This document shows positions 11,702 through 22,714 of a stretch of DNA of 64,000 bases, in pieces (within the stretch, counting starts at the first letter, position 1; each line of letters starts with the position of its first letter). The DNA is from Pseudozyma flocculosa PF-1 (Eukaryota; Basidiomycota; Ustilaginomycetes; Ustilaginales; Ustilaginaceae), in the NCBI RefSeq assembly GCF_000417875.1, contig NW_006920879.1, positions 436,130-500,129 of the forward strand, in the 5' to 3' direction. Position numbers and translations under genes: made by a program. The notes under the pieces are model-generated. The model did no database searches, was not told the DNA's origin, and saw only the letters and a program-made list of their open reading frames with translations.

Positions 11702-11744
11702 CAGAGAGAGAGAGAGAGGCAGCCAGGCCAGGCCAGGCCAGGCC
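11702..11744. repeat. Composite (GA)n and (AGGCC)n simple repeat
   Basis: A short GA dinucleotide run passes into tandem copies of AGGCC/CCAGG. Similar CCAGG, GCAAG and GCCTG motifs recur in other intergenic stretches of the window. Confidence 0.75.
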
Positions 11745-12666
11745 GAGCACGCGCTTCTCTGTCCAACCCTGTGGCCTGGCTGGGGGGGAGCGGCCGGCCC
11801 CGCGCCGCCTCTGGCCTGCGGCCTGCCTCGAACGCTCTCAGGCCGGGCGTGCGCTCGGTGCACCTTTTCGGCGTGGCCGGCCTCAGAGTTGCCTTTTGGC
11901 CTTTGGCCTTGCTTTGGACGGCTTCTGACGGCCTCGTCCTCCATCCTACCTGCCCTCGGTGCCTTACCTCCATCGTCCCTTCCCAGCCGTCCATCCAGTC
12001 CCTCTCGAGAGTCTTCCGACCTCGTCTGGACATATTGCAACGACCCCGCAACGAATCTATATCGCCCTTTCGACTCGTCGGCCGTCGCTCAACCTTTGCC
12101 AGGCCAGTCCAGCCACAAGCAGGCCATCTCCAGCCTCACAGCCGCACACACACACGAACAGGACGACATCATCCCTCAACGAGTCACGACAGGCGTACAG
12201 CTACCATCAACGAAACTCGCACCGGCCTACACGGTCCAGCCCGAGGCCGCAGACCTGGGTCGATCGCCCAATGCCCGCTCGATTCCACCACGACGATTGC
12301 CAGTAGTTATTCGCCCACGGCGTCCGACACGGATCGCCACCCTACCTACAGCTCGCCTCGCTAATCGCCGCCGCCTAGTCGTCGCTGCCTTCTCGTCACC
12401 AACCTCGAAGCCTCGGTGCTACCCCGGCACCGACTGTAGCCTTGCCTCTCCAGACTCGCACCGTCACACACACCCACGATACCAGCGAACCACCCTGGAT
12501 GGTTGAAGCAGCGTCTTCCCAACAGAGTAGCTAACATATCAGCCATCTGGCTCGGCAGACGTCCTGCTACGGCATCGAGGCAGAACCATCAGAAGGACGC
12601 GCCGCAAACAGCAGCCGCCGGCCGCGTCGTAGAGGATCGCACCTTTCGCCCACGCGGGCTACGGCC

Positions 12667-15600
12667 ATGTCGCAGCCCAGCAACGTGCATGGAGCGCCCG
12701 CGGGGCCCGCAGGTCGCTCTTTCCTCTCCCTCGACGACGGGCCCGCCTCACCCCTTGCCCCACCACCAGAGATGTTGAGCAACCCGCCCAACTCCCTCGA
12801 ACGCTCCGTCAGCCCGCGTACGGCCGGCTCCCGTCCTTCGCCCCACATTGGCTACGATGACGGCGATGACGGCGGTGATGACAGCGGCGGCGAGACAGCA
12901 TCGACCAGGCGAAGGATCAGGCAATCTCCCAAGCTGCCATCCCCAGCGACGAGGTCGACCCGTCGAACCATCCTTGAGGGCACCCGAAACGTCTTGTCAT
13001 CTCCGGACAAGACCAACACCGGGGAACCCTTCCCACCCAGCAGCGCGGCAGCGTCGCACGCGTCTGGTTCCACCAACTCCTCCTTTTCGCGGATCGGCAA
13101 CTTCATGAGCGGCAGGTCGTCTGACAGGCCCGAATCTCGGGGGGCGGAGGGGACAAAGGCGGGCTACGCAGACGACACTGCCGGAGGCGGACCCGCACCC
13201 AAGTCAATCTCGGCCGCGCAGGGTGCTACCCAGGGTCAGCCCTCGAATGAACCGCCGATCCGGCAAAGTCTGGCGAGCAGGTTCCTCCGCCCTAAAAGCT
13301 CTCGGCAGAAGCTTGACGAATTTGGTGACACCACTACAGATCGACGGGAGGGCCACGGCCTCGGCAGTGCATTTGGCTTCCGCAGCGAGAACCGGAGGAC
13401 CGTCGAGCCTGCTGAACCTCCGTCGGGCGCCAACCACGGCGTGCACCCCGAAGGCTCCGAGGAAAGCCCGACGATTCCGGAACACGATTCCGGCCACGGA
13501 AACACGTCGCAGTCGGGGACATCGTCCCGCCCCTCTTCGCTGGCCAACGCTCTAGACATGGCACCGTCCGCCAGCCGGGCCGCCAACGGAGCACCTGTTT
13601 CACGAGGAGGGCGGCTTGGCCGCCTGCAGTACAAGAAGAGCGAAGGTCTCTCCATCAGCAGTGTCGGGCGCGACTCGTTGGGATCAGCGCGAGAAGGCGT
13701 CGGTGCCCCGCTGCAGGACTTTGCGGCAAGCAACCAGGGCTTGACATCCCACGCAGACAGGCAAGAGGCGTGGGCGAGCCGCGCCGAGCCGGACAACAAC
13801 GGATCAGGCCGTCCTCGGCTGCCCTCCTCGTCGTACAGAGAAATGGCGCAGAACCGAGCGGGCGCCTCTTCGCTCGCGGGTCTTGGCATCGAATCTGGCT
13901 TCGCAGACGATGCAGGAATGCCCCCGGCCTCGAATGCGGCGACCGCAGCTGACCAGGGAAGCGCGACCCAGAGCGAACCTTTCAGATATGACATGGCTCC
14001 GACGAACGGTGACGCCGGCCCTGGCCGGTCAGGCCACTCCTCGCAACACAGTTCCTCCGGATACCAGGGGATCGGCACATACGCAGGCGGCGGCGAGCAC
14101 GAAGCTGGTCACGCTCGCAGCAGTAGCAATGCACAAGCCGTCGATTCAGGTCGGGCGGTCTCGAGAACCTCGGGGCAGGACAAGTTTCACAACCGCTTTA
14201 GCAAGCAGACGGCTTCGGACGGCTCGCGTTACTCGACTCGCTCGAGTGCGCCTGGGCGGGATGCTGGGGACATGTCTCCACCATCGGAGGCGTACACATC
14301 CCCGACGCTGTCGCAGCAGGCAACACAGGCTAAGCCGTCCGCCTCGCTGTACCAACGGCATCGACATCAGCAGACTTCGTCCTCGTCAGGATCAGAGGCG
14401 CTGTGGACAGCAAGCCAGCGGACCGGCATCTCCAACGGTATCCATAGCGATACGGGCTCAGCTGCAGCCACGTCGAAGCCACGGCCGGCGAGTCCGCCAG
14501 TGGGCAGCCTCTCTGACGCTGCCATCGTTGCCATGGGCGCCGTCCCCGGCAGCAGCCCGGAAGCCCTCTACAATGCCAACGGCGCGCCGCTCAGCAGCAA
14601 GAACGTGCTCACGATCGCGCTGCAGAAAGCCCAGAGCGCGGTGCAACTGGACAGCGCAAATCAGGTAGCCGAGGCGATTGCAGCCTATCGGCAGGCGGTG
14701 CGCCTGCTTGACGAGGTGATGGCACGGATAGCGCCAAAGCACGGGAGGAAGAGCCGGCCAAGCCGCGAAGAAGAGCGGCGGCGGCTCCGCGTCATCGTGA
14801 GTTTGGATCCCGGACACACGGCTGGCGTTGTCGCCCGCCGCCACAGCATTCTGACCCGATTGCCCTGCCCCCTCTTTACCGCCGACATCGCTGCCTCAGC
14901 ACGACACCTACGCGGATCGCATCAGGCTCCTCTCGTTGATCTGCGCGCCCGAGGAAGCTGGCGAGTTCACCGAGGAAGACAACAGCTACGACCAATCCAG
15001 AGACGAGGCGATCCCCGTCCGCGACGAGACGGAATGGGACGAGGGACGGCTGCGACCGGGGCAACGGTCGGACCTGGAACGAGACGGCGACCAGAGCTTC
15101 CTGTCCATGACGCCAATCGCAGAGCGCCACGATACCTCGACGATGGACAGGTTCCTGAGCGGCCCGTCCGGCGAGATTTCGGCTACGGGTGCCGACGGAA
15201 CCAGCAGGTCAGGCCAGAGTAGCAGAGGCGCCATTTCAGTGGCTGATGAACAGGGCGAGTTTGATGCGGCGCAGGCACCATCCGGCTCCACGCCGCAAAT
15301 ATCTATCCAGACGACGGTGCGGCAGGAGCCCGGCTCGGACACCCAAGATTCTCAAGAGATCCTCCTAGATCCGTACACTACCGCGCCAGCGACGTCGCGA
15401 GACGTTGACCAGATGACGGGCCATGCAAGGTCCGACTCTGACAGCTCGTACCACAGCACGCGGACCAAGGGCAACGTTGGATCGAGCTTCCGGTCGAGGC
15501 CAAAAGACAGCCCACGGTCACTGGGTCTGGACGAGGAGTCTCGCCGGCCCCCGACCCCAGCAACGCCCTTCTTCGACGCTGCAGACGCACGGACCAGCAT

Positions 15601-17780
15601 CGACGAGAGTGAGGATGCGGCCTCTGGCGGACGCGATACCAAGCCCCCATCATTGTCCGGCATCGGCTCCTCGGGCACAGAGGAGCGGCTCCGCACCTTC
15701 CAGACGCATCTCGGAGACCGGACGACGTCCCTCAACCCTTCTCGCAGCCAGCCGGCCTTGAGGGCCAAGGGGTCGATGCCCTCCTTGCGCGCCATCCGTG
15801 ATACGGCGAGCAGGGCCGACACAACTCGGCCCGCGCTGCAGGGACGACCCAGCTCCGCAGATTCGCCACCGAATGCAACAATCCCAACGCTGGGCGACGC
15901 GTCGACGTCAACTCCGCATCCGAAGCTCATCAATCGCCCGCGGGCGACTACACTTGTTTCAAAGCGCCTGCCACCAACAGCAGCGGACACCGAAGCGCTG
16001 GTCAGCTCGACGACGTCGACTGGCACAATCAGCCAGAGACGAAAGCAGGCCGTTCCGCAGGTGCCCGCCCTGCCTGTGCCGTTGCGTTCCGACGCGATGG
16101 CCCGCACCTACTCGGCGGAGCGAGCCGATGCGATACCGAGTGGTGTCGCCTCCGGCCTCGATGGTCCCGTTGCCTCCTCGCAGCTGCCATACAGCCGCCA
16201 GCGGGCGATCTCCCAACCAGGTTCACGGCGGCCGTCGATTCCCGCCGCATTCCTGGCTGCCAACGCCAGTGCGGACCTCGCTCCGCCGGTGCCCAAGCTG
16301 ACTCGCAATCTCTCGGCCGGACTGGTCGAAGGTGTCTCCAACGGGCAAGAGAATGAGCTCGTAGGTCCCGCCTCTGCACCAAGCACGACCGCGGCCGCCC
16401 CTCCGCCGACGCTGCGGAAGGCTTCAGACACAGCAGCCGCTCTGCAGCAGGCGGCGGTCATCGCGCCGACTAACCAGGTCCAAGGCAGCGATGGTCACGG
16501 CCAGGCGTGTGCCGCCCTCCGCGACGTTTTCCCGTCAGGTCTTCCCTCGCTCGCGTCTGGCACGCCTTCTTATGCGACGGGGAGCAGCGGCGTCAGCCTG
16601 TTCCCCTGGCTTGGGCTCGCCAGCAAGCTGCCAGACCCGTCGTCGACGCCCTCGGTGCCGTTGCAACCCGTTTTGCGGCCTTTCCACGTAATGCGCATGC
16701 TGCTACGAAGCATCGGCGAAGGCGGCTACGTCACGCAGCGGCTCTACGTGCCAAAGGGCCTCTGGCTGCAGCAGGGCGCACGGCTCGTCTCGATTGAGAG
16801 CAAGGTGCGAGCGATGGAGCTCGTCTCCACCGGCCTCGAGGCGGTCGCAAAGGGTGGGGAGCAGCTGCTGAGGCCGCCGGGCAGCGGACTTGGTCTCGAG
16901 ACCTCCAACGGGTCCAAGTTTGCCAAGCACCTCGACGAGCTCGACGCGCTCATGATTGAAGCCCAAAACAGCCTTGCAAAGAAGCTCGGCTTCCTCGAGA
17001 CCGTGACGGGCAAAAAGGCATCAGTGAGTCTTTTTCGCGGTTCTGGTCGCCGTCGTAGCTGTCGACTCGGCAGGGGCACTGACGGCCGTTCGACTGCACC
17101 TCCTTCGCCCGCAGACATTCTCTGGCGTGTTCGGGTCCAAGTTGACCCGCTCGCTGGATCGCATGACCAACGGCAAGAGGTGAGTATGGCGGCATGCATG
17201 CGATAGGAGGTCGGCCCACCAGTCTCGCCCGGGACGTTAAACTCCCGGCTCTAACCCCGCGCGCTTCTTTCCTAACACAGCCTCGACTCGCCGGTCATCT
17301 ACGTCGAAGGTCTGGCTCGTCTTTTCGCTCGTGCCCAGGTCCTCGGTGAGTGTTGTCCGTGGCCATGTTTGTCGGGACGGATCCGCGTGTTGACCTGCAG
17401 TATCCTTTCTGCTCGAATGAAAATGCGTGACGCAGACACCCACCTTATCTGCCTGCTGCGCGCCCAGGGTACCGTCAGTGCCGCCGAGATGGCCGACGCG
17501 CTCCCGACGCCTTCGCACAACAGTAACGTCTACTCGGCTCTGCCGACCGAGCTCCGGGCCGGCATCGAGGCGCGGCTGCGCCGGTCGAGCGACTTTTTCG
17601 CCAAAGTCATCCTCGCCTTCGTCCTGCGCGACGTCGGCGTGCTCCTAGACAAGTGCGTGGACCACTGAGACGCCGCCCTTGTGGTTCTCGTCTTCCTCGT
17701 CGGCTGACCTCTCTTGTCTCGCCCCTCTTCGACTCTCGTACAGATTCGCCAAGCGCGGCAGCCTCGTCTTCACCGAGTAG
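12667..17780 (+). CDS. Large MIT-domain protein with a conserved C-terminal region
   Basis: Six exons in phase: 12667-14796, 14900-17023, 17115-17179, 17281-17345, 17436-17652, 17744-17780, giving 1545 residues; all introns are GT-AG. Residues 1-640 are Ser/Gly/Arg-rich and disordered. Residues about 647-724, crossing the first intron, form a three-helix MIT-like hairpin (LTIALQKAQSAVQLD, then AIAAYRQAVRLLDEVMARI). MIT domains bind ESCRT-III tails or microtubule/endosome partners, so a role in endosomal sorting or membrane traffic is plausible. A second disordered stretch reaches about 1310. The C-terminal 230 residues are ordered, with LLRSIGEGGYVTQRLYVPKG, AMELVSTGLEAVAKGG, SGVFGSKLTRSLDRM, SPVIYVEGLARLFARAQVL and a terminal FAKRGSLVFTE. 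The C-terminal family is not known to me. The small 3' exons are read from phase and conservation-like composition. Confidence 0.82.
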
Positions 17781-18465
17781 CGCTTCAAGAGCAGCTTCGA
17801 CCACCCTCCACCATCGCACCTCCGACATCGTCGATGTGGCCGGATCTCTACTCTCCCCCTTTGGAACGCTGTGTTCCTCGCTATGAACCGATCCAGCTCC
17901 GCCGGATACCCCCGCTGTCGTTCTGGCCCAGCCCCTCCCTGTACTCTGCAACCTTGCTCCCCGCTATTCCCCTTCATCAACGCCGCCGAAATGTTAAGCT
18001 TATGCTGACGACGAACAGATACAGTCCCTCTCCACCGCTGTTGTGGCTGTTGCTGCTCTTCTTTTTGTCATGAGGCGCATACCGGTGCCGATGTTGCAGC
18101 AACAGGGGGCGATGATGTCGCAAGGCCCGCACCATCGGCCTGGTTGCATCGGGCTGTCCAGAACGCATCGAGCTGGTCCCGTTCCGCTTCTAGCAACAGG
18201 ACGCGCAACGGGCTCTGAAATGCAGGCCCGCAGCTCGGCCAATCGCTTCCACCCGCGATGAAAGCCGCTATGCACGCCCCATCATCCTCCTCCCGTCCAG
18301 CGATCGCCGCGCCGTAGCTCAGACCACCATCGAGAAAAGGCGAAACGGGCACGTCCAAAATGCATGTCAAGAAAACAGAGGCAGATAGATACGAGACAGA
18401 CCGTGCGACGGTGCCTGGTCCCAACAAATGTTCGAGGGAAATTGTCCTGGTCACGGCCACGGCAC
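17781..18465. other. Convergent intergenic region
   Basis: 685 bases between the stop of the MIT-domain gene and the stop of the RhoGAP gene, holding both 3' UTRs. No gene or structured element is supported. Confidence 0.45.
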
Positions 18466-21400
18466 TCAGAGATGGACGGGGGCCGGATGGGGAGCGTTCG
18501 TCGTCGTCGCTGCATCGATGGTCTCCTCGCCTTCGGCGGTCGAAGCCGGCGCTGGTGCTGCGACAGGAGATGGAGCTGCACCGTTTGCCGCGTGATCCGC
18601 CGAGCTCGCGACTGATTCGTGTCCCTGCGAGGCCTGGGCAGAGTCGATGACGTACTCGAGCGGCGACCTCAGGCTCGACGGCGTCAGCTTGCCCGGCGTC
18701 AGCAGGTGGTTGGACTCCGACCCTCCGCCCTCGCTGACGAGGTGAGCCGCGACGGGCGAGGCCGAGAGCGCCGAGCTGGCTGCGAGGTAGGTCTGTCCGG
18801 CTTCGCCAGAGAGCGCGGCGGGCGAGGCAGTCACCGCCTCGGCTGCTCCTGCCGGAGTCGGCTGCGCCGGGTCGGTGCCGGCTCGAGGGACCGTATCGGC
18901 GGTGTCGAGGTTCCGAGTCGAGCAAGGACCGGCGCTGCTGATCTTGGCGGTTGCTATATCGCCACCGACGCCGCCTTTTCTACGGACCGACGAGGTGTTG
19001 AGGCGGGGCAATGTAGGCGGCGGAGTCTTTGCCTCGAAAGCCTTGATCGAGGCCGCGACCGAGTTCTGTCGCGGGCTGAGGCTCTTTAGCGAGGAGTTCG
19101 ACTTGGATCTCTCTGGCGTGCGAGGTGCGGCCTGCTTGGGCTGGAGCATGGTCTCGTCCTGCTCGACGACGCTTGCACCGATACCGGGCGGCACGATGGC
19201 ATTGCTGCGCTTGAGGTCTGCAGCCCCAGGCAGCGCGGGTGGATCCTGTGGCCCCGCGACAGCCGTGGCGGCCGGCGCAGCGAGCGACGTCGAGGAGCTT
19301 GCAGCAAAGGCCGCATCCGCCGCACCCAGGCTCGCTCGCGACAGCTCGTTGCCGCCCGAGGAAGGGACTGGCGGTAGGATCGGAGCGCCGGCGGTCTTGA
19401 GATCGAAAATCTCCTTGCAGTACAGAATCATGTCCTCGAGCAGCTTGTCCTCCTCCTGAGACGAGGCGAGGGAAAAGAGAAGCAGAGCTGACGGCATCAG
19501 TGATCAGGACCTCGTTGCAAAAGACAACAACAGCCCCGGCAGCTCGCTCACCATGGCTGCAGCCACACTAGTCGTCTCGTGGTCCGCCTCGGACAGGAGG
19601 CACGGGGAAAAGACGACCGAGAGGTTGGCAGACGTCATCTTGTTGGATGCGGAGTGCTCGGCGACTTTGGCCAGGTGGAAGACGATCACCTTGAGCGTGA
19701 CTTGGTGGATCGGCGGACTGCGGGGGCGGCGCAAGGGAGACGAGTTCTGTTTTCAGCGGACGGAACGAGACTTTGCGGCCAGCATCGAGCAAGGTCTGGC
19801 GCAAACTCCAACGCTGCACACTCACAGCCTTCGCAGCCGCCCCTTCAGCATCGCGAACCCTGTTCGGATGTGCTCGTCCCTATCGTGTGTGTACTTGATG
19901 CGGTCCGGCCAGGGTATAGCCATGACGGGCTCCGGTAGCTGGCGCAGGTAGTCCTTGAACGTGCCGGCGACGGCCGATGCCTCGTCTCGCTCTGGATCAA
20001 ACTGGAAACCGAGCTCATCCTTTTCGATGGCGAGCTTGAGCGCCTTCACGCTCGACTGCTTCGCCGACGTCCGGTAGATGCCTTCCTGTTCGAGCGCGTG
20101 GGTCTCGATGAACGCGATGCACTTGGTGACGATCAGCGGCGGTGCGACGGTGTCGCTGAGGCGATAGGGCACGGTGAGAGGGTAGTCGGTCAGGGGCGTG
20201 CCAAAGAGAAGATTCTTGAGCTCCCCATGCCAGCTGTTCGCAGCAGGAAAGGCGGGTGGGGAGAGAAGCGGCGTTAGCGGGTGGTCTTGGGCACAAACGC
20301 AGTCGACAGGCGGGCACTGCAACTCACTAGTTGACGTAGGTCACCCTCTGATCGTTGAGGTCCTGCGCATTCGGCAGATTCCGCTCCAGCTCTGCCAGCT
20401 CCCGGTCGAGGTCTTTGAGGCAGAGCTGCACGGATTCAACGCCGTGCTCGTGCAGGCCGACGCCCTGCGAGTAGAGGGCCACCATGCTCCGCTCCGACTG
20501 CATCCAGACTGCTTGCGCCGTGTGCGCTAGCTCGTTGCGGCACTCGATGACCGAGGTGACGGCGGCCTTGATCGTCTTGGACCTGCGCAGCCTTGACGTC
20601 TCGATGTCGAAGATAGCCTTTCGATAGCCCTTGTCGAGCTCGTCGACCTCTCGCTTCGCCTTGACGAGCTTCAGGGCGATGCTTTGGTTGGCTCGCATGG
20701 ACCCAGTGCCGCCGCCCAGGCCGTTGCGAAGCGTATCGCCGACAGTGGCGCCCAGGCCTGCAATGGCGTTGCTGCCAGGCCCGCCTCCCGGTCCACCTCC
20801 GTCGCCCTGGCCGACGTTCTGACTTGCGCCGGATGCCGCTGCACCTGGCTCGCGGCCTTCGCGCATCCTACTCAGTAGAGCTCCAATCTTCTTTGGTGCC
20901 TCTTTGCGCGCGGCCTCCCAGCCTTCGCGGCTCTTGAGAGCTTCGAAGAAGTTCGGCCGGTTGCGCTCGAGGTTGGGGCTGGGCAGGGACTCGCTCGTAT
21001 TCCCGGGCGGTGGCAGCGAGGTAGAGAGCGGCGCGGCCGTGGGCCTGGGCCTGGGCGATGAGACAGGCGAGGAGAGCTCATCGGCACTCGGCGCATCTTT
21101 GTGGGCGGGCCCCTGGGACTGAGTCGAGCTCGAGGATGCAGCGCGAGAATGCCGTCTACGCATGCTTCGGGAACGCCGGTGTGCGGTGCTTCCCTCTGCC
21201 TCGGGCTCGGGCGACGACACGCGCGCACCTGGAGAGCTGCCGCCGGCTTCGCGGTCCTTTGTTCTGGTCGCGAGCAGCGCCCTCTGCTCCTCGACGGCCT
21301 TTTGCTGCGTCTGGAGCTGCTCAACCTCTTCGGCCTTCTTTTCGTACGCCCTCCGGACCCTCGGCAGGTGGATGTTGCGCATATCGTCGTAGTGCGCGAG

Positions 21401-21925
21401 GCTGGTGCGCAAGTCCTCCTTGACCCGTTTGCGGATGCGCTCCTGCGAGTCGCGAAAGGCCAGCAGCGGCGTCAGGACGGCCTGCTTGATGGTCTCGATG
21501 GCGTGGGCCCGAGCATCGAGCTCGCGCAGGTCGTTGTCTCGCAGCTCCCTCCAGCTTTGCCGCAGGCCGGGCATGGTGTCCGGCAGCAGGCCGGTGGCGC
21601 TGACCATCTTGGCATCCACGCGGACATCGAGCTCCCTCTGCCTGTCCACGAGCTGCTTGAGGTTCCGCATGTAGTCTTCCTCGAGCTTCAGCCTGCCCTC
21701 GTATAGACCGACATAGCTATCGACCTCATCCAGAATGGCCCGGAAGGTCTCGAGGAGCGAGGCGGCGATATCGGATGCGGAAGTAGGGCCGCCATCGTGG
21801 GGATTGCCAGAGCTCGAAGCGGTTCGAGAAAGGTACTCTGCCGACTTGCGACCGGCGTGCGAGAGTCCCAGGCCGAGCGACTCAATGTCGAAGAAGTCGG
21901 CCGCTTTGCTCTGACCAGGTGGCAT
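18466..21925 (-). CDS. F-BAR and RhoGAP domain protein (Rgd1/Rga7/Rga8-like)
   Basis: GTPase-activating protein for a Rho-type GTPase, recruited to curved plasma membrane or septum by its F-BAR domain. Four exons in phase: 21925-20328, 20233-19826, 19717-19552, 19455-18466, giving 1053 residues. The start is CCACCATGCC, a strong context. F-BAR part one is about residues 54-240 (LLETFRAILDEVDSYVGLYE). A Ser/Pro-rich insertion spans about 240-410. F-BAR part two is about 412-525 (LVKAKREVDELDKGYRKAIF). RhoGAP is about 540-735, with the arginine finger in EGIYR (Arg near 587) and the helix NKMTSANLSVVFSPCLL. The tail of about 320 residues is Ser/Ala-rich and disordered. The split of the F-BAR by a disordered loop recalls yeast Rgd2, where a DEP domain sits inside the F-BAR, but no DEP is visible here. 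Confidence 0.9.
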
Positions 21926-22714
21926 GGTGGAAGCGTGGTGATTCGACGGCTGAAGGGCGAGCGACGTGCGCAAGTCTTGCCAATGCCTCTCGGCGAGTCG
22001 TACTTGCGCGGTGCGACGACGCTAGTGCCAGGGATGCCTAAGGAGACCTTCAGCCGTCTTACGTACACGGGCGATCTACGACGGGAGGTTGGGAAGCGAG
22101 GCCTTCTGATGATGGCGCTGATGATGGCGCTGCGTGCACGACACCCTGCTGAGGGCGGTGACGGCGCTGATTTGCGGGCGAAGCGTGTTAGCTGGCGGTG
22201 GTGGCGGTGGTGAGGGAGCTACAACCGGCGGCCAAAGTGGGTGGGGCGGCGGGCGGCCCATCGATATGTCGGCCTGCCAGGCAGGCTAGGCCCTGCAGCG
22301 CGTCGGCACGCAGCCGGGCGCTCAGGCCAAGTCTTCGGCCCCAGCGCACGTCTCCCCCGCTAGTTATCCGGGTCTCGGCGGCGCCGGCCAGCCCCTCAGA
22401 CCTGACCATCTCCAGCTCATCACAGCCAAGACCAACCCAAAGACGCCCACACATCGACTGTCTCGGACCAGTGGCAAGACAAAGGTCGGCTCACCCTACT
22501 ACACCCACCTCTGGATTCGCCAGTCCAAGCAGCAACAGGGGCGCAGCGCGGAGAGCCCGAGGGCACAGAGCCGCCGACCCATTGATCGATCCCCAACGGC
22601 AACAGCTCCGTCCGCAACCAACCGTTTGCATCGCACCTCCAGCTTGTCATCCCCAGCTTTGGCTCTCTAAACACGAACGGCTCGAGCTCGTCAGAGACTC
22701 ACTGATAGGCCAGC
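21926..22714. other. Divergent promoter region between RhoGAP and CUE genes
   Basis: 789 bases between two divergent start codons. Regulatory sequence for both genes is expected here; no specific site stands out. Confidence 0.45.

Larger units (their letters stand above)
11323..12666. other. Divergent promoter region between PTPA and the MIT-domain gene
   Basis: 1.34 kb between two divergent starts. It contains a hexanucleotide array, a (GA)n run and an AGGCC tandem run (listed separately), then a pyrimidine- and CA-rich leader from about 11940 to 12660 before the MIT-gene ATG. No gene is supported. Confidence 0.5.
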
